From positions 1-55,390 of the forward strand of contig NZ_CALEVF010000064.1 in NCBI RefSeq assembly GCF_937920395.1: 55,390 bases of DNA, in the 5' to 3' direction. The translations under genes and the position numbers were made by a program. The notes under the pieces are model-generated. The model did no database searches. It was not told the DNA's origin and saw only the letters and a program-made list of their open reading frames with translations. Numbering within the stretch: the stretch's first letter is position 1; every line of letters starts with the position of its first letter. Positions 43,480-52,555 of this stretch are shown piece after piece. Source of the DNA: an uncultured Clostridium sp. GTDB lineage: Bacteria; Bacillota; Clostridia; Clostridiales; Clostridiaceae.

Positions 43480-46224
43480 ATGCCTAAAATGCAAGCTAAA
43501 ATATCAATTAATAATAAACACCACATTTCAGCTATAGACCAATTCACAGATCGTACTGGATTTATAGAAACATTTTGGAATTCTATGAAGGGGTTAAATA
43601 CTGATGATACTAAAGTATTAGTTTATTATGGTGTAGGTGGAATAGGCAAAACTAGTCTAAGAAAAAAATTACAATATGAGATAGATAAAACAGATAAAAA
43701 TATATTATGGAGTTCTATAGATTTTGAAATCAAGCAGCATAGAGAGGTGGATAATGCCTTAATATTTTTAAGAACAGAATTAAGTAAAAAATGTAAAATT
43801 GATTTTACATTATTTGATTTTGCTTATGCATACTATTTAAAAAAAACAAGTCCTCAAATACCACTTGATAAAAAGTCTTTGCCATTTGTCGAAAATGGAT
43901 CTTTGATTGCTGATATTATAAAAGCATTCGATGACGTTCCATTATTAGGTATTCCAACTAAGATTGCTATGCTTCTTAGCAAAGGCCATAAAATATATAA
44001 AGACTTAACTACCCAAAAAAGAATACAAGAGATAGTCGACATGTCAACGAAAGAACCAATAGAATTATTGGAATGGTTACCTTTATATTTTGCAAAAGAT
44101 TTGAAGAGATATACAGATACAAAAAAAAGAAAAGTCGTTATATTTTTAGATACATATGAAGCACTTTGTGTTAGTAGTAATACCGATAAAACTTTTATTG
44201 AGGCAGATAAATGGATAAGAGATGTATTAGTTCCAAGTTTGCCGGGGGTTTTGTTTGTAATTTTAGGTAGGGAAAAGTTAAGATGGGAAGAGATAGATGT
44301 TGGCTGGGGTCAATGTGTAGAGCAACATATTATTGGAGCCCTAGCAGACGAGGATGCGAAGAAATTCTTGGTATCCTGTGGAATTGAGGATAAAGATATT
44401 ATTAACTCAATTGTTGAAATTTCTAAGGGCCATCCTTACTCGCTAGATTTGTGTGTTGATACATATGAAGCTATTAAAAAGGAAAGAATGCCAGCAAAAG
44501 AGGATTTTCTTTATAACAATAATAAGATACAAATATTTGAAAGACTTATGAAATATATACAAATTACAGAGCGGGAAACATTAAAGATACTTTCGGTTCC
44601 AAGATTTTGGGATGATGAGATATTTACGATTCTAATAAAAAAATATAATACGGGATATCCTACATCTGCTATAAATGAATTTTGTAATTTTTCTTTCATA
44701 AGTAAGAGAGAAGTAGGGCAAACGTGGGAAATGCATGATTTAATGAAAAAAAGTCTTAAAGAATATCAAGGGAAAGAACAAGTGTCAAAAATACATAAAA
44801 TTATGTTTGACCATTATTCTAATAGTTTAAAGGAAACAAATAATAAAAGTGAAGAAATATATTTCAATGAAGCCTATTATCACGGTAGAAATTTTTTGGA
44901 AAAAGAGGCTTTAGGGATTTGGTTTCTAGATAAGTCAAATTATTTCTTGAAAATAGGAAATGTATTATTTTTAAAAAAATTATTCGAAGAAATATGGCAA
45001 GATTTTAAAAATGAATCTGATGGGAGTGAGCTTTCATCTTTGTTTTCAAAATTATCCTATAAGCTAGGTAAAATTTATATTAATTTAGGAAATTACAAAG
45101 GGGCAAAAGAAGTTCTTAAATATGCACAGGGAAAAGGTGATAAAGTTGAAAGGGTAAATATAATTAGTTTATTAGCAATACTTAATAAAACTACATATAA
45201 CTATAAAGAGTCTGAGAATTATTTTATAAAAGCTATAAGTAATTATGAAAATATTGAAAAAGATAGTTTTAACATAGATAATTCTATAAATAAAATCAAA
45301 CTAATAATTGAATATGGAAAATTGAAAGTATACCTTTCAGAAAATGATGAAGCAGCAGATATTTATAATAAAGCTCTAATAGACATAGAGGACTTATTAA
45401 AAAAGAATAATGAAGTATATACATTATTAAATTGTAAAGCGGTTGTACTTGAAAAACTAGGTGAAGTAAATAGTATATTTGGTAATTACGAAATATCTGG
45501 GGAATTGTATAAAAAAGTAATCGAAATTTATAATCAAATAAATAATGGGCATGAGTTAAACCTAGAAGATAACAGTGATTTAATATATACTTTGAATAAT
45601 AACGGCATGGTATATAAACGACTTGCAGAATATTATGTTAAATTAGGACAAGTTGAACAAGCTAAATTTAATTATAGAAAAGCTTTGGGAATTTATGAAA
45701 GCTCAATAGAAAAGTTCTCTGAAAATGTTGATACGTATAAAAAAATTGGATTTGCAGCAGGGGGTCTACTAAGACAATTGGTAAAGGACAGTTCAGCAAA
45801 CGAAGAGATTATCTTGGCTTTTGATAAGTGTTTAGAAGGATTTGATAAGGCTATAGAACTATCACCTAAAGATGTATCCGCTATTCATTCTAGGGGCGGG
45901 GCATATACGATGATAGGAAAATTTTATGAGGATGAATTGAATTATAATAAAGCACTAGAGTTCTATGATATAGCTGTTGAATATTCATTAAAGGCAAGTG
46001 GAATTCAGCCAGATTATTTATATGCATACGATGGAAAAGCAAAAATTCTAATATATAAGGCTGGAATTCAGACAAAGATGGGAAACAAGGAAATGGCATT
46101 AAAGCTTTATAAAGAGGGACTAATTACAATTAATGAAATTTTAAAAAGGTCACCAGAAGCACTCTATGCTATAGATAAGAAAAAAACTATTGAAACAAAG
46201 ATATTTGAATTAAAAAATATATAA
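43480..46224 (+). CDS. STAND-class NTPase (NB-ARC-like) with C-terminal TPR array
   Basis: 914 residues. Walker A GVGGIGKTS (51-59), Walker B KVVIFLD (218-224), then a sensor/arginine-type ILGREKLRW, a helical and winged-helix segment with TWEMHDLMKKSL near 420, and tetratricopeptide-like repeats from about 510 to 905 (YKGAKEVLKYAQGKG, YKESENYFIKAISNYENI, YEISGELYKKVIEIY, QAKFNYRKALGIYES, YNKALEFYDIAVEYS, MALKLYKEGLITI). Only about 25 residues precede the NTPase, so no effector domain is fused. STAND ATPases are ligand-triggered oligomerising switches, several of them in phage defence. AAAGGAGGAAATT before ATG. Confidence 0.87.
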   Translation: MPKMQAKISINNKHHISAIDQFTDRTGFIETFWNSMKGLNTDDTKVLVYYGVGGIGKTSLRKKLQYEIDKTDKNILWSSIDFEIKQHREVDNALIFLRTELSKKCKIDFTLFDFAYAYYLKKTSPQIPLDKKSLPFVENGSLIADIIKAFDDVPLLGIPTKIAMLLSKGHKIYKDLTTQKRIQEIVDMSTKEPIELLEWLPLYFAKDLKRYTDTKKRKVVIFLDTYEALCVSSNTDKTFIEADKWIRDVLVPSLPGVLFVILGREKLRWEEIDVGWGQCVEQHIIGALADEDAKKFLVSCGIEDKDIINSIVEISKGHPYSLDLCVDTYEAIKKERMPAKEDFLYNNNKIQIFERLMKYIQITERETLKILSVPRFWDDEIFTILIKKYNTGYPTSAINEFCNFSFISKREVGQTWEMHDLMKKSLKEYQGKEQVSKIHKIMFDHYSNSLKETNNKSEEIYFNEAYYHGRNFLEKEALGIWFLDKSNYFLKIGNVLFLKKLFEEIWQDFKNESDGSELSSLFSKLSYKLGKIYINLGNYKGAKEVLKYAQGKGDKVERVNIISLLAILNKTTYNYKESENYFIKAISNYENIEKDSFNIDNSINKIKLIIEYGKLKVYLSENDEAADIYNKALIDIEDLLKKNNEVYTLLNCKAVVLEKLGEVNSIFGNYEISGELYKKVIEIYNQINNGHELNLEDNSDLIYTLNNNGMVYKRLAEYYVKLGQVEQAKFNYRKALGIYESSIEKFSENVDTYKKIGFAAGGLLRQLVKDSSANEEIILAFDKCLEGFDKAIELSPKDVSAIHSRGGAYTMIGKFYEDELNYNKALEFYDIAVEYSLKASGIQPDYLYAYDGKAKILIYKAGIQTKMGNKEMALKLYKEGLITINEILKRSPEALYAIDKKKTIETKIFELKNI

Positions 46225-46569
46225 TCTTAATTTTTTATATCAGCTAAATTTAAAAAGTAACCAATCCTATACTCTTTCTTTATAATAATTGAGATAAGCA
46301 ATTATCAATTATCAATTATTGTAAGGAGGAGTATTTTTATGTTTAATAGTTCAAAAGAACTGGATATATCAAGAAGTATTTTATACAAAACTCTCTAGAT
46401 AGTATGCTTGCGCCCTACATAATAAAGATGGAATATAAATTGCTTAATAATAGTATAAATAGTATAAATAGGTTAAATTCTTTAAGAAGGGAGGATAAAT
46501 CTCAAGAATACACGGTTTATTTATTACTAAATAGTAGATTATAAAAATATTTGGGGGGTGTACAGAAAA
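46225..46569 (+). other. Intergenic stretch with a 19-codon orphan frame
   Basis: Contains a triple CAATTAT repeat (46299-46319) and then GGAGGAG followed by an ATG at 46339 opening a 19-codon frame (FNSSKELDISRSILYKTL) to 46398. The ribosome binding site is excellent, the peptide resembles a helix-turn-helix piece. Probably the start of a deleted gene, or a leader peptide for the CoA-transferase operon. Confidence 0.4.
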
Positions 46570-47286
46570 ATGGCAAAAATTAATACAGTACAAGAAGCAG
46601 TAGAAAATATTAAAGATGGTATGAAAATTATGACCGCAGGTTTTTTAGGTGTAGGTGCTCCGCTAAAGATAATAGATGCATTAGCAGAAACTGGTGTTAA
46701 GGATCTTACAATTATTCAAGCTGTATCAGCTCATCCAGGAGAAACTCACGATGTTGGTAAGCTTGTATCAAATAAACAAATAAAAAAATTTATAGGTGCT
46801 CATATTGGAACTTGCCCTGAAATTCAAGAACAATACAATGCAGGTACATTAGAAGTTGAATTTATACCTATGGGAACTGTAGTAGAATGCATAAGGGCTG
46901 GTGGAGCTGGACTTGGTGCAGTGGTAACACATACAGGAGTGGGAACTGTTCTTGAAGAAGGTAGAGAAAAAATGATGATAGACGGGAAAGAATATTTGGT
47001 TTATCCACCATTAAAAGCTGATGTTGCCATAATCAAAGGTTATAAAGCCGACAAGCTTGGAAATATTCAATATAGAGGTACAACTAAAGGGACAAATACA
47101 ATTATGGCGCTTGCTGCTGATTTAGTTATAGCTGAAGTGGATGAAATTGTTGAAGCAGGTGATATCGCACCTGATAGTGTTGGAACACCGGGTATATTAG
47201 TAGACATAATAGTTAAAGGTGATTCTTTAGAAGCTAGAAGAAAATATTTTGAAGAGTTATGGATAAGAACTAAAAAAATGAAATAA
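46570..47286 (+). CDS. atoD: Acetoacetate-type CoA-transferase, subunit A
   Basis: 238 residues from ATG 46570 (GGGGGGTG 10 bases upstream). SCOT-type alpha subunit: the CoA-binding loop reads TAGFLGVGAPLKI (usual GGFxxxGxP, first Gly replaced by Ala), NKQIKKFIGAHIGTCPE, VEFIPMGTVVECIRAGGAGLGAVVT and LKADVAIIKGYKADKLGN. Transfers CoA between acyl-CoA and a short-chain acid. Subunit B follows after 14 bases. Confidence 0.9.
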   Translation: MAKINTVQEAVENIKDGMKIMTAGFLGVGAPLKIIDALAETGVKDLTIIQAVSAHPGETHDVGKLVSNKQIKKFIGAHIGTCPEIQEQYNAGTLEVEFIPMGTVVECIRAGGAGLGAVVTHTGVGTVLEEGREKMMIDGKEYLVYPPLKADVAIIKGYKADKLGNIQYRGTTKGTNTIMALAADLVIAEVDEIVEAGDIAPDSVGTPGILVDIIVKGDSLEARRKYFEELWIRTKKMK

Positions 47287-47300
47287 GGAGGGTTATTAAG

Positions 47301-47954
47301 ATGGATAGTAGAGAAATAATTGCTCGACGAATCGCAAAAGAATTTAAAGACGGAATGGTTGCTAATTTAGGATTCGGAATACCTAATATGGCTGCAAACT
47401 ATTTGCCAGATGGAGTAAAAGTAACGCTTCAAGCAGAAAATGGAGCTTTGAATTTTGGACCAACTCCTAAAATAGGAGAATCTGATCCGGATTTTGCAAA
47501 CTCCGGCGGAGCCCCTATTACTTTATTACCAGGTGCATCAACATTTGATATGGATCTCTCCTTTGCAATAATAAGAGGAGGACATGTTGATATAACTGCC
47601 TTAGGTGCTTTAGAATGTGACCAAGAAGGAAATATTTCTAACTGGATGATACCAGGAATCTTTGCACCAGGTATGGGAGGTGCTATGGACCTTTTAATAG
47701 GAGCAAAATGTGTAATAGCCGCTTTAAGTCATAATGATAAAAAAGGTAATTCGAAGGTGCTAAAGAAATGTACATTACCTTTATCCGCTGCAAAATGTGT
47801 TGACATTATAATTACAGATAAAGCGGTTATGAATGTTACAGATAAGGGCTTAGTATTAATCGAAGTTGCACCAGGTTTAACTGTTGATGAAGTAATAAAG
47901 TGCACTGATGCTGATTTAATAATAGCTCCTGATGTTAAGGAAATGGAAATATAA
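47301..47954 (+). CDS. atoA: Acetoacetate-type CoA-transferase, subunit B
   Basis: 217 residues. The catalytic Glu lies in LQAENGALNFGP (Glu46, the (S)ENG motif), with GFGIPNMAANYLP before it and RGGHVDITALGALE after. ATG behind AAGGAGGGTTATTAAG. Together with subunit A it can feed acetoacetate, butyrate or related acids into CoA esters; the exact acid is not visible. Confidence 0.92.
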   Translation: MDSREIIARRIAKEFKDGMVANLGFGIPNMAANYLPDGVKVTLQAENGALNFGPTPKIGESDPDFANSGGAPITLLPGASTFDMDLSFAIIRGGHVDITALGALECDQEGNISNWMIPGIFAPGMGGAMDLLIGAKCVIAALSHNDKKGNSKVLKKCTLPLSAAKCVDIIITDKAVMNVTDKGLVLIEVAPGLTVDEVIKCTDADLIIAPDVKEMEI

Positions 47955-48059
47955 TATGTTTATCTAGAAAATGAAGTTTAATAAAAAATGTATATATCAT
48001 GTCTATAGATATTATATATTTGTAACCGATTTAAGGGATAGATGAAGGGAGATCATTAT

Positions 48060-49280
48060 ATGGAATTTAATGTAGAAAGACGATTCAAGAATCCACTGGT
48101 TAGCGGAGCAGTTGCAGTAGTTATAACTTTTTTAATTGCTTGCATAGGATGGCCTATATGGGGACTTATTGTAAAGGGTATCATAAGTAATTTGGCTAGT
48201 GTAGGATTAGCACAAGTAGATGCAGCAGCAAAAGGCCAATATATTAAAGATGTTACAGAAGGAACTTTCTTCTGGATGTCTATTAATTCATGGGTATGGC
48301 TTACTCTTTTATTTGGTAACTATGGTAAATATGCAAAGGGCAAAAAGCAACCTAGTGCTGGGTTAAGATATGCTGCTATAGCATTCTCACTTGGTGCAGT
48401 AGCTATGCTTGTTATGATAGGCTTTTTAGGAATATGGTGGAAGCCATTTAACTTAGCTACTATGTTCATTCCTCAGACTGGCGCGCAAGTTTTACTTGCT
48501 ACAGAAGGATGGGCTACAGCTAACTTCTATGCAGTGCCTGTACTTATTTGTCAGATTCCGATTGTATCAATATTCGAGAAATGGCCTTTTGCAGGTAAAA
48601 TAGATGCCCCTTTAGATGGATTTGGTGTTATGATGACAACAACAGTTTTTGCAATACTTGTATGGATGGCAATGGTTATTCCTAGTTTCTTAAAATTTCA
48701 ATTAGGTGGAGAAGCTGCAATTATTACACCTATGGGATCTTGGCCATCAGTATTAGCCTTCTGCCAAATTTTTATATTCCTATTTTTATTCCCTGGCATA
48801 GGTGGAGAGCAGTATCCTTATAAATTATTTACAAAAAGGCAACCATGGAAAGGTTTAATTGGTATTTCTATTTCTTTGGTAGGAGCATTAGTAATTAGAG
48901 GTATTTTGAGAATAGTGCTTGAACCAATGAATCTTCTTAACGGACAACCGGTAGATCTTGTAATTGCTTCATTGGTTTTATCTATTGTCACTACAGCCCT
49001 TTTATGGCACCACCAATTCTTCGATTATCCTTCAGAAGATAAAATTAAAAGTTCAGGAGCAAGATTTTTGATAAGACTTGCAATTGTATTAGTGGTTGGA
49101 ACTATCATGGGATTAATATGGATGAAAGTTTATAAAATTCTTCCATTTGGAGGGAATGATATGGGACTCGGTTATGCAACACTTGGCATAATCGCTGGAC
49201 AATTTGTATTTATGATGCCATTTCTATATCTGAACACTTTCTTTGATAAATGGCCATTAATAAAACAAGTTAAAAAGTAA
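48060..49280 (+). CDS. Polytopic membrane protein next to CoA-transferase
   Basis: 406 residues from ATG 48060 (AAGGGAGA upstream; an ATG 18 bases earlier lies before it). About ten hydrophobic segments, Trp-rich, with helices such as AVAVVITFLIACIGWPIWGL and FCQIFIFLFLFPGIGG. I do not recognise the family; it is not the usual AtoE/short-chain fatty acid carrier by sequence style. Position suggests uptake of the CoA-transferase substrate, but that is inference. Confidence 0.65.
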   Translation: MEFNVERRFKNPLVSGAVAVVITFLIACIGWPIWGLIVKGIISNLASVGLAQVDAAAKGQYIKDVTEGTFFWMSINSWVWLTLLFGNYGKYAKGKKQPSAGLRYAAIAFSLGAVAMLVMIGFLGIWWKPFNLATMFIPQTGAQVLLATEGWATANFYAVPVLICQIPIVSIFEKWPFAGKIDAPLDGFGVMMTTTVFAILVWMAMVIPSFLKFQLGGEAAIITPMGSWPSVLAFCQIFIFLFLFPGIGGEQYPYKLFTKRQPWKGLIGISISLVGALVIRGILRIVLEPMNLLNGQPVDLVIASLVLSIVTTALLWHHQFFDYPSEDKIKSSGARFLIRLAIVLVVGTIMGLIWMKVYKILPFGGNDMGLGYATLGIIAGQFVFMMPFLYLNTFFDKWPLIKQVKK

Positions 49281-49289
49281 TTAATAATT

Positions 49290-49346
49290 ATTCCAATATA
49301 CACAATATTTGCGGGTACCAATGGTGATGGTAAAACTTCAATTTAA
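49290..49346 (+). pseudogene. Possible P-loop (zeta-toxin-like) gene remnant
   Basis: In one frame: PIYTIFAGTNGDGKTSI then TAA. This matches the N-terminal Walker A region of zeta-toxin/UPF-type kinases (TIFAGxNGAGKST). No start, no ribosome binding site, nothing else of the gene left; the terminator begins at its stop. Confidence 0.35.
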
Positions 49347-49394
49347 AAGAGCAGCTATTAAATATTATTATATTTAATAGCTGCTCTTTTATAG
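49345..49394 (+). terminator. Terminator of the CoA-transferase operon
   Basis: Perfect 20-bp stem (AAAAGAGCAGCTATTAAATA, 49345-49364; complement 49371-49390), 6-base loop. Confidence 0.88.
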
Positions 49395-49482
49395 TGAAAA
49401 TAGAGAAACAAATTGTATTTACAATTTGTTCATGTACCCTCCGTCGAAATTTTATAAACGGAGAGAATTTGGTAAAGAATTT

Positions 49483-49929
49483 TTATTTATAATCTGTTGG
49501 CGTTCCCCATAGTTCTATACGATTAAACATAGGATAAACAGAATTAAATTTCACATAAATAGGTGCTTTATCTAAAGAAGAATTTTCTCTAAAAAATTCT
49601 CTATCTCCATATCTAATCGCCGAAAGTGCTAGCGGTAATTCTTTTACGAAAATGCTATTACGTACCGCTGACATTATTGGGTTCTTTTCTTTATCTACCA
49701 TAACATTAACCATCAGTGCGTAATCACTATTAACCATGATCCATTCTGCCAGCACTTCATCCCTCATGTCAGTGATTTTATCATAATCATACTTTGCTGC
49801 AATAGTCAAAAATAATTTTCCGGTAACGTCTGAATGAGTAAGGGTATATTTCCTAGGAATGATTGGTTTTGTTTCACCTGTTCCCATTCCAAAATTAACG
49901 TGTAACATTTCCCTATTGAATTTGTTCAA
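49483..49929 (-). CDS. Staygreen (SGR, Mg-dechelatase-family) protein
   Basis: 148 residues starting with TTG 49929, 6 bases after GGAGGG. Pattern: NKFNREMLHVNFGMGT, PIIPRKYTLTHSDVTGKLFLTIAAKYDYDKI, MRDEVLAEWI, RNSIFVKELPLALSAIRYGDREFF, APIYVKFNSVYPMFNRIELWGTPTDY: the complete staygreen domain. Plant SGR removes Mg from chlorophyll a; bacterial homologues are known, some with Mg-dechelating activity in vitro, role in vivo unclear. It lies 121 bases downstream of a heliorhodopsin gene on the same strand and is probably co-transcribed. Confidence 0.88.
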   Translation of the reverse strand: MNKFNREMLHVNFGMGTGETKPIIPRKYTLTHSDVTGKLFLTIAAKYDYDKITDMRDEVLAEWIMVNSDYALMVNVMVDKEKNPIMSAVRNSIFVKELPLALSAIRYGDREFFRENSSLDKAPIYVKFNSVYPMFNRIELWGTPTDYK

Positions 49930-49934
49930 AGCTT

Positions 49935-49975
49935 TCCCTCCATAATATAAATACATTATATATATTATGGAGGGA
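49935..49975 (-). promoter_or_regulatory. Hairpin that pairs the staygreen ribosome binding site
   Basis: Perfect 15-bp stem TCCCTCCATAATATA / TATATTATGGAGGGA with an 11-base loop. On the minus-strand mRNA the 3' arm contains GGAGGG, the ribosome binding site of the TTG start at 49929; the 5' arm is an anti-Shine-Dalgarno. A weaker copy (12 bp) is retained at 54112-54144 in the second duplicate. Confidence 0.8.
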
Positions 49976-50050
49976 ACTGTTGTAATGTTCTTGTTGTGCA
50001 CTTAAGGCTAGACATTTTGTTAAACTAGTAGTTTACATCTTAATATTATA

Positions 50051-50836
50051 TTATTGTGGCTGCATTACACCTGAAAAAACAAGCCATGCTAATATTGACT
50101 TAGCTACTAAACTAAGGATTATATAACCTCTTTCGCCATAGATATAGTTTTTCCATTTTCCTATTTTTAAATATTGTAGAATCATATTAATAGGAAACAA
50201 ATTAAAGAATATAAAATATGAAGCAAATATTGCATAAACAAATACAGGTACTTTATTTAAGCTTGAATTGCCAAATGCATACATAATTATTATAATCCAA
50301 GGCCCCAAACCGGCTATAGATCCAAATATAAATGCATACCAATCTGTCTTTTTTGTATATTGGTTTATTCTTTCCATAAGCAAGCCAAATAAATTCATTG
50401 AAGCATTTAAAACAAATATTGCTATTAAAAGACCAATATCATATACACCAAATAATAAGGCAATTAAAGTTATCATTAAAGATGAACTAATGGAATATTC
50501 ATACCATCTAAATGGATTCATACCTTTTTCTATATTACGATTATAAACATCATTTATCTTAGGAATTACAATTAAGAAATGAAATAGTGCGGATATTAAT
50601 AAAAAAAGCGAGACACCTATAGCAAATGGAACATCAAACATCTTTTGATTGTCAGTTACGAGTCTCATTGTGGTAGTGTCAAATTTTAAAAAATTTGAAT
50701 ATACTGGAAGCTTAAAGGCGATAACCTTTTCAATTGTTAAAGCAAAAAATAACATAAGTGCTCCTTGTATAAAGTGTAAAAATCCCATAACTAAATTAAA
50801 TTTGCGAAGTGATTTCAATTTATTAATTTTTTCCAT
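50051..50836 (-). CDS. Heliorhodopsin, copy 1
   Basis: 261 residues, seven helices. Diagnostic for heliorhodopsin: N-terminal LRKFNLVMGFLHFIQG, FRWYEYSISSSLMITLIALLFGVYDIG with the Schiff-base counterion Glu113, DWYAFIFGSIAGLGPWIIII, FFNLFPINMILQY and the retinal lysine Lys246 in LSLVAKSILAWLVFSG (helix 7). The family has inverted (N-inside) topology and a slow photocycle, is not an ion pump, and occurs mainly in monoderm prokaryotes. No retinal-making gene is in view. AAGGAG precedes the ATG; promoter at 50871-50899. Confidence 0.93.
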   Translation of the reverse strand: MEKINKLKSLRKFNLVMGFLHFIQGALMLFFALTIEKVIAFKLPVYSNFLKFDTTTMRLVTDNQKMFDVPFAIGVSLFLLISALFHFLIVIPKINDVYNRNIEKGMNPFRWYEYSISSSLMITLIALLFGVYDIGLLIAIFVLNASMNLFGLLMERINQYTKKTDWYAFIFGSIAGLGPWIIIIMYAFGNSSLNKVPVFVYAIFASYFIFFNLFPINMILQYLKIGKWKNYIYGERGYIILSLVAKSILAWLVFSGVMQPQ

Positions 50837-50870
50837 TTTAAAACTCCTTTTAATACATATTATTAAATAT

Positions 50871-50899
50871 ATTATATTCTATATTGTTGTAAGATTCAA
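50871..50899 (-). promoter_or_regulatory. Heliorhodopsin-1 promoter with shared spacer element
   Basis: Minus strand: TTGAAT (50894-50899), 17 bases, TATAAT (50871-50876). The spacer is CTTACAACAATATAGAA; TTACAAAACAATATAGAA stands in the photolyase promoter. Confidence 0.72.
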
Positions 50900-51099
50900 C
50901 TAATTTATAATAATTGTTAGTTAATTATTGTTATCAAGTATGAGAAATTGATTAATAGATAAATCCTTTATCTTTTGTAAAAAAAATACTATAATTAATA
51001 AGGAGAACATATTAATTATAGCTATAAAAAAATATTAAAGACAAGCTATTTCAACTATGAATTTACGTAAGGTTTGTCTATAAATTGAGGAGTTTATAT

Positions 51100-52473
51100 A
51101 TGAGAAGAAAAGATATACTTGAATTAAAAAGACGTTTTAAAAAAGAACAATGTACCTTCACTAAAGTTTGTGGCTGCTATGTTAATGGAGAAAAACATAC
51201 TATTTTAAAATTTAGAGAAAGTTTTCTAAATTTAGATGAGGAAGAATACTTTAAATATTTAGAAATTGCTAAAAAAGTATTGTCTGGAACTATTGGAAAT
51301 AATATTTTAGAACTTAACTTTGAAGTTAATGAAGATTTTACAAATGAAAGACAAACTTCGCTTATGCAGCTTAAAAACAGTCAATTAAAAGATGATGCTT
51401 ATCTTGATAATCTTTATGATTTGATTATAGATAATTATGATTACACTGGTAATTTTTTAATACTATTTTTTCACGACGCTTATGATGTTGTTAGCAAAAC
51501 CAGAGATAATATAAAGATAGATGAATCTGAAGAAGTGTATGAATATGTGTTATGTGCAATATGTCCAGTTTCACTTTCAGAGCCTGGTCTTAGATACTTC
51601 GAAGAGCAAAACGAAATAAAAGCACGTATTAGAGATTGGGTAGTCGAGTCCCCAACTAATGGTTTTGTGTTTCCTGCCTTTATTGATCGTAGTGCAGATG
51701 TTAACTCTATTATGTATTACACAAAAAATGCAAAGGATACACATACTGAATTAATGGAAAATGTTCTAGGTTGCCTTTCAAAACAAACGGCTACAGTGCA
51801 AAAGGAAACATTCCAATCAATTATTAAAGATTCTTTTAGCGAAGGTGATGATAAAGCTGATAAAATTTTTATGGATATACAAGAAAATCTAAGCACTATG
51901 ATAGATGAATACGATGACTTAAACGATGATCCAGATAGTGAACCCATAAGCCTAACAAAGAAGGATATACAAAAACTCTTAATAGAAAGTGAAGTTCCAA
52001 GCGAAATTACAACTTTGATTGAAAACTCATATGTAGAGAACTTTGGTGATGATAGTACTCTAGCTAAAAATTTAATTGACGCAAAAGCTCTCAAGGAAAA
52101 TGTGCAAAGAAAAAAGGAAGAACGCCTTCACAAACAGGTAGAAACACTACAAGCAAGACTTGATGAAGTTAAACAAGACAATGCTATAGATAAGGAAGCT
52201 CAAATGGCTACACAAGATAATGATGACAATGTGGCTTTAGAAGAAGCTTCAACAACTGATTTAGAAAAAGTGGTAGAAACTAATTTAGAGAAGGTTCCAG
52301 ATTTATTATCAGAAGATAATAAGGTTACCCCTGATTATGATGTTATACTACAAGTAAAACCAGAAAAAGTATCTCAAATAAAATCTCAGATAATTAATGG
52401 CCAAAAATGCATAGTTATTCCTATTAACGACAATGAACAAACTACGGTTAATGGTATAGATAATTTGATTTAA
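51100..52473 (+). CDS. DUF4317 domain-containing protein
   Basis: 457 residues from ATG 51100 (GAGGAG upstream). Matches the DUF4317 pattern: MRRKDILELKRRFKKEQCTF, then CYVNGEK, FLNLDEEEYFKYLEIAKKVLSG, FHDAYDV, CPVSLSEPGLRYFEE, IGFVFPAFIDRSAD-like FVFPAFIDRSADVNSIMYYTKN. A coiled coil and acidic low-complexity stretch follow (about 335-420). Function unknown; common in Clostridia. It lies between the two heliorhodopsin copies on the opposite strand. Confidence 0.88.
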   Translation: MRRKDILELKRRFKKEQCTFTKVCGCYVNGEKHTILKFRESFLNLDEEEYFKYLEIAKKVLSGTIGNNILELNFEVNEDFTNERQTSLMQLKNSQLKDDAYLDNLYDLIIDNYDYTGNFLILFFHDAYDVVSKTRDNIKIDESEEVYEYVLCAICPVSLSEPGLRYFEEQNEIKARIRDWVVESPTNGFVFPAFIDRSADVNSIMYYTKNAKDTHTELMENVLGCLSKQTATVQKETFQSIIKDSFSEGDDKADKIFMDIQENLSTMIDEYDDLNDDPDSEPISLTKKDIQKLLIESEVPSEITTLIENSYVENFGDDSTLAKNLIDAKALKENVQRKKEERLHKQVETLQARLDEVKQDNAIDKEAQMATQDNDDNVALEEASTTDLEKVVETNLEKVPDLLSEDNKVTPDYDVILQVKPEKVSQIKSQIINGQKCIVIPINDNEQTTVNGIDNLI

Positions 52474-52517
52474 AACAATTCCTGAGGATTATGAATATTG
52501 TAAAGCAGAAAAGCACT

Positions 52518-52542
52518 TACCACAAACTAATAGTTTGTGGTA
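52518..52542. terminator. Palindrome between convergent DUF4317 and photolyase genes
   Basis: TACCACAAACTA-A-TAGTTTGTGGTA, perfect 12-bp arms with effectively a three-base loop. No long T-run, but placed at the convergent junction. Confidence 0.65.
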
Positions 52543-52555
52543 GCATAAAATCTAT

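Larger units (their letters stand above)
49931..50915 (-). repeat. Duplicated segment, copy 1 (heliorhodopsin unit)
   Basis: About 1 kb matching 54104-55045 in the same orientation: hairpin, intergenic tail, heliorhodopsin gene and promoter. Copy 1 has 32 extra bases between hairpin and gene. Nucleotides 50166-50380 appear identical to 54307-54521, against about 90% or so elsewhere. Confidence 0.85.

Noticed and set aside
50268..50546. Antisense frame inside heliorhodopsin copy 1 (and its twin at 54409-54687)
   Set aside because: Conserved between the copies only because the sense gene is conserved; no ribosome binding site.
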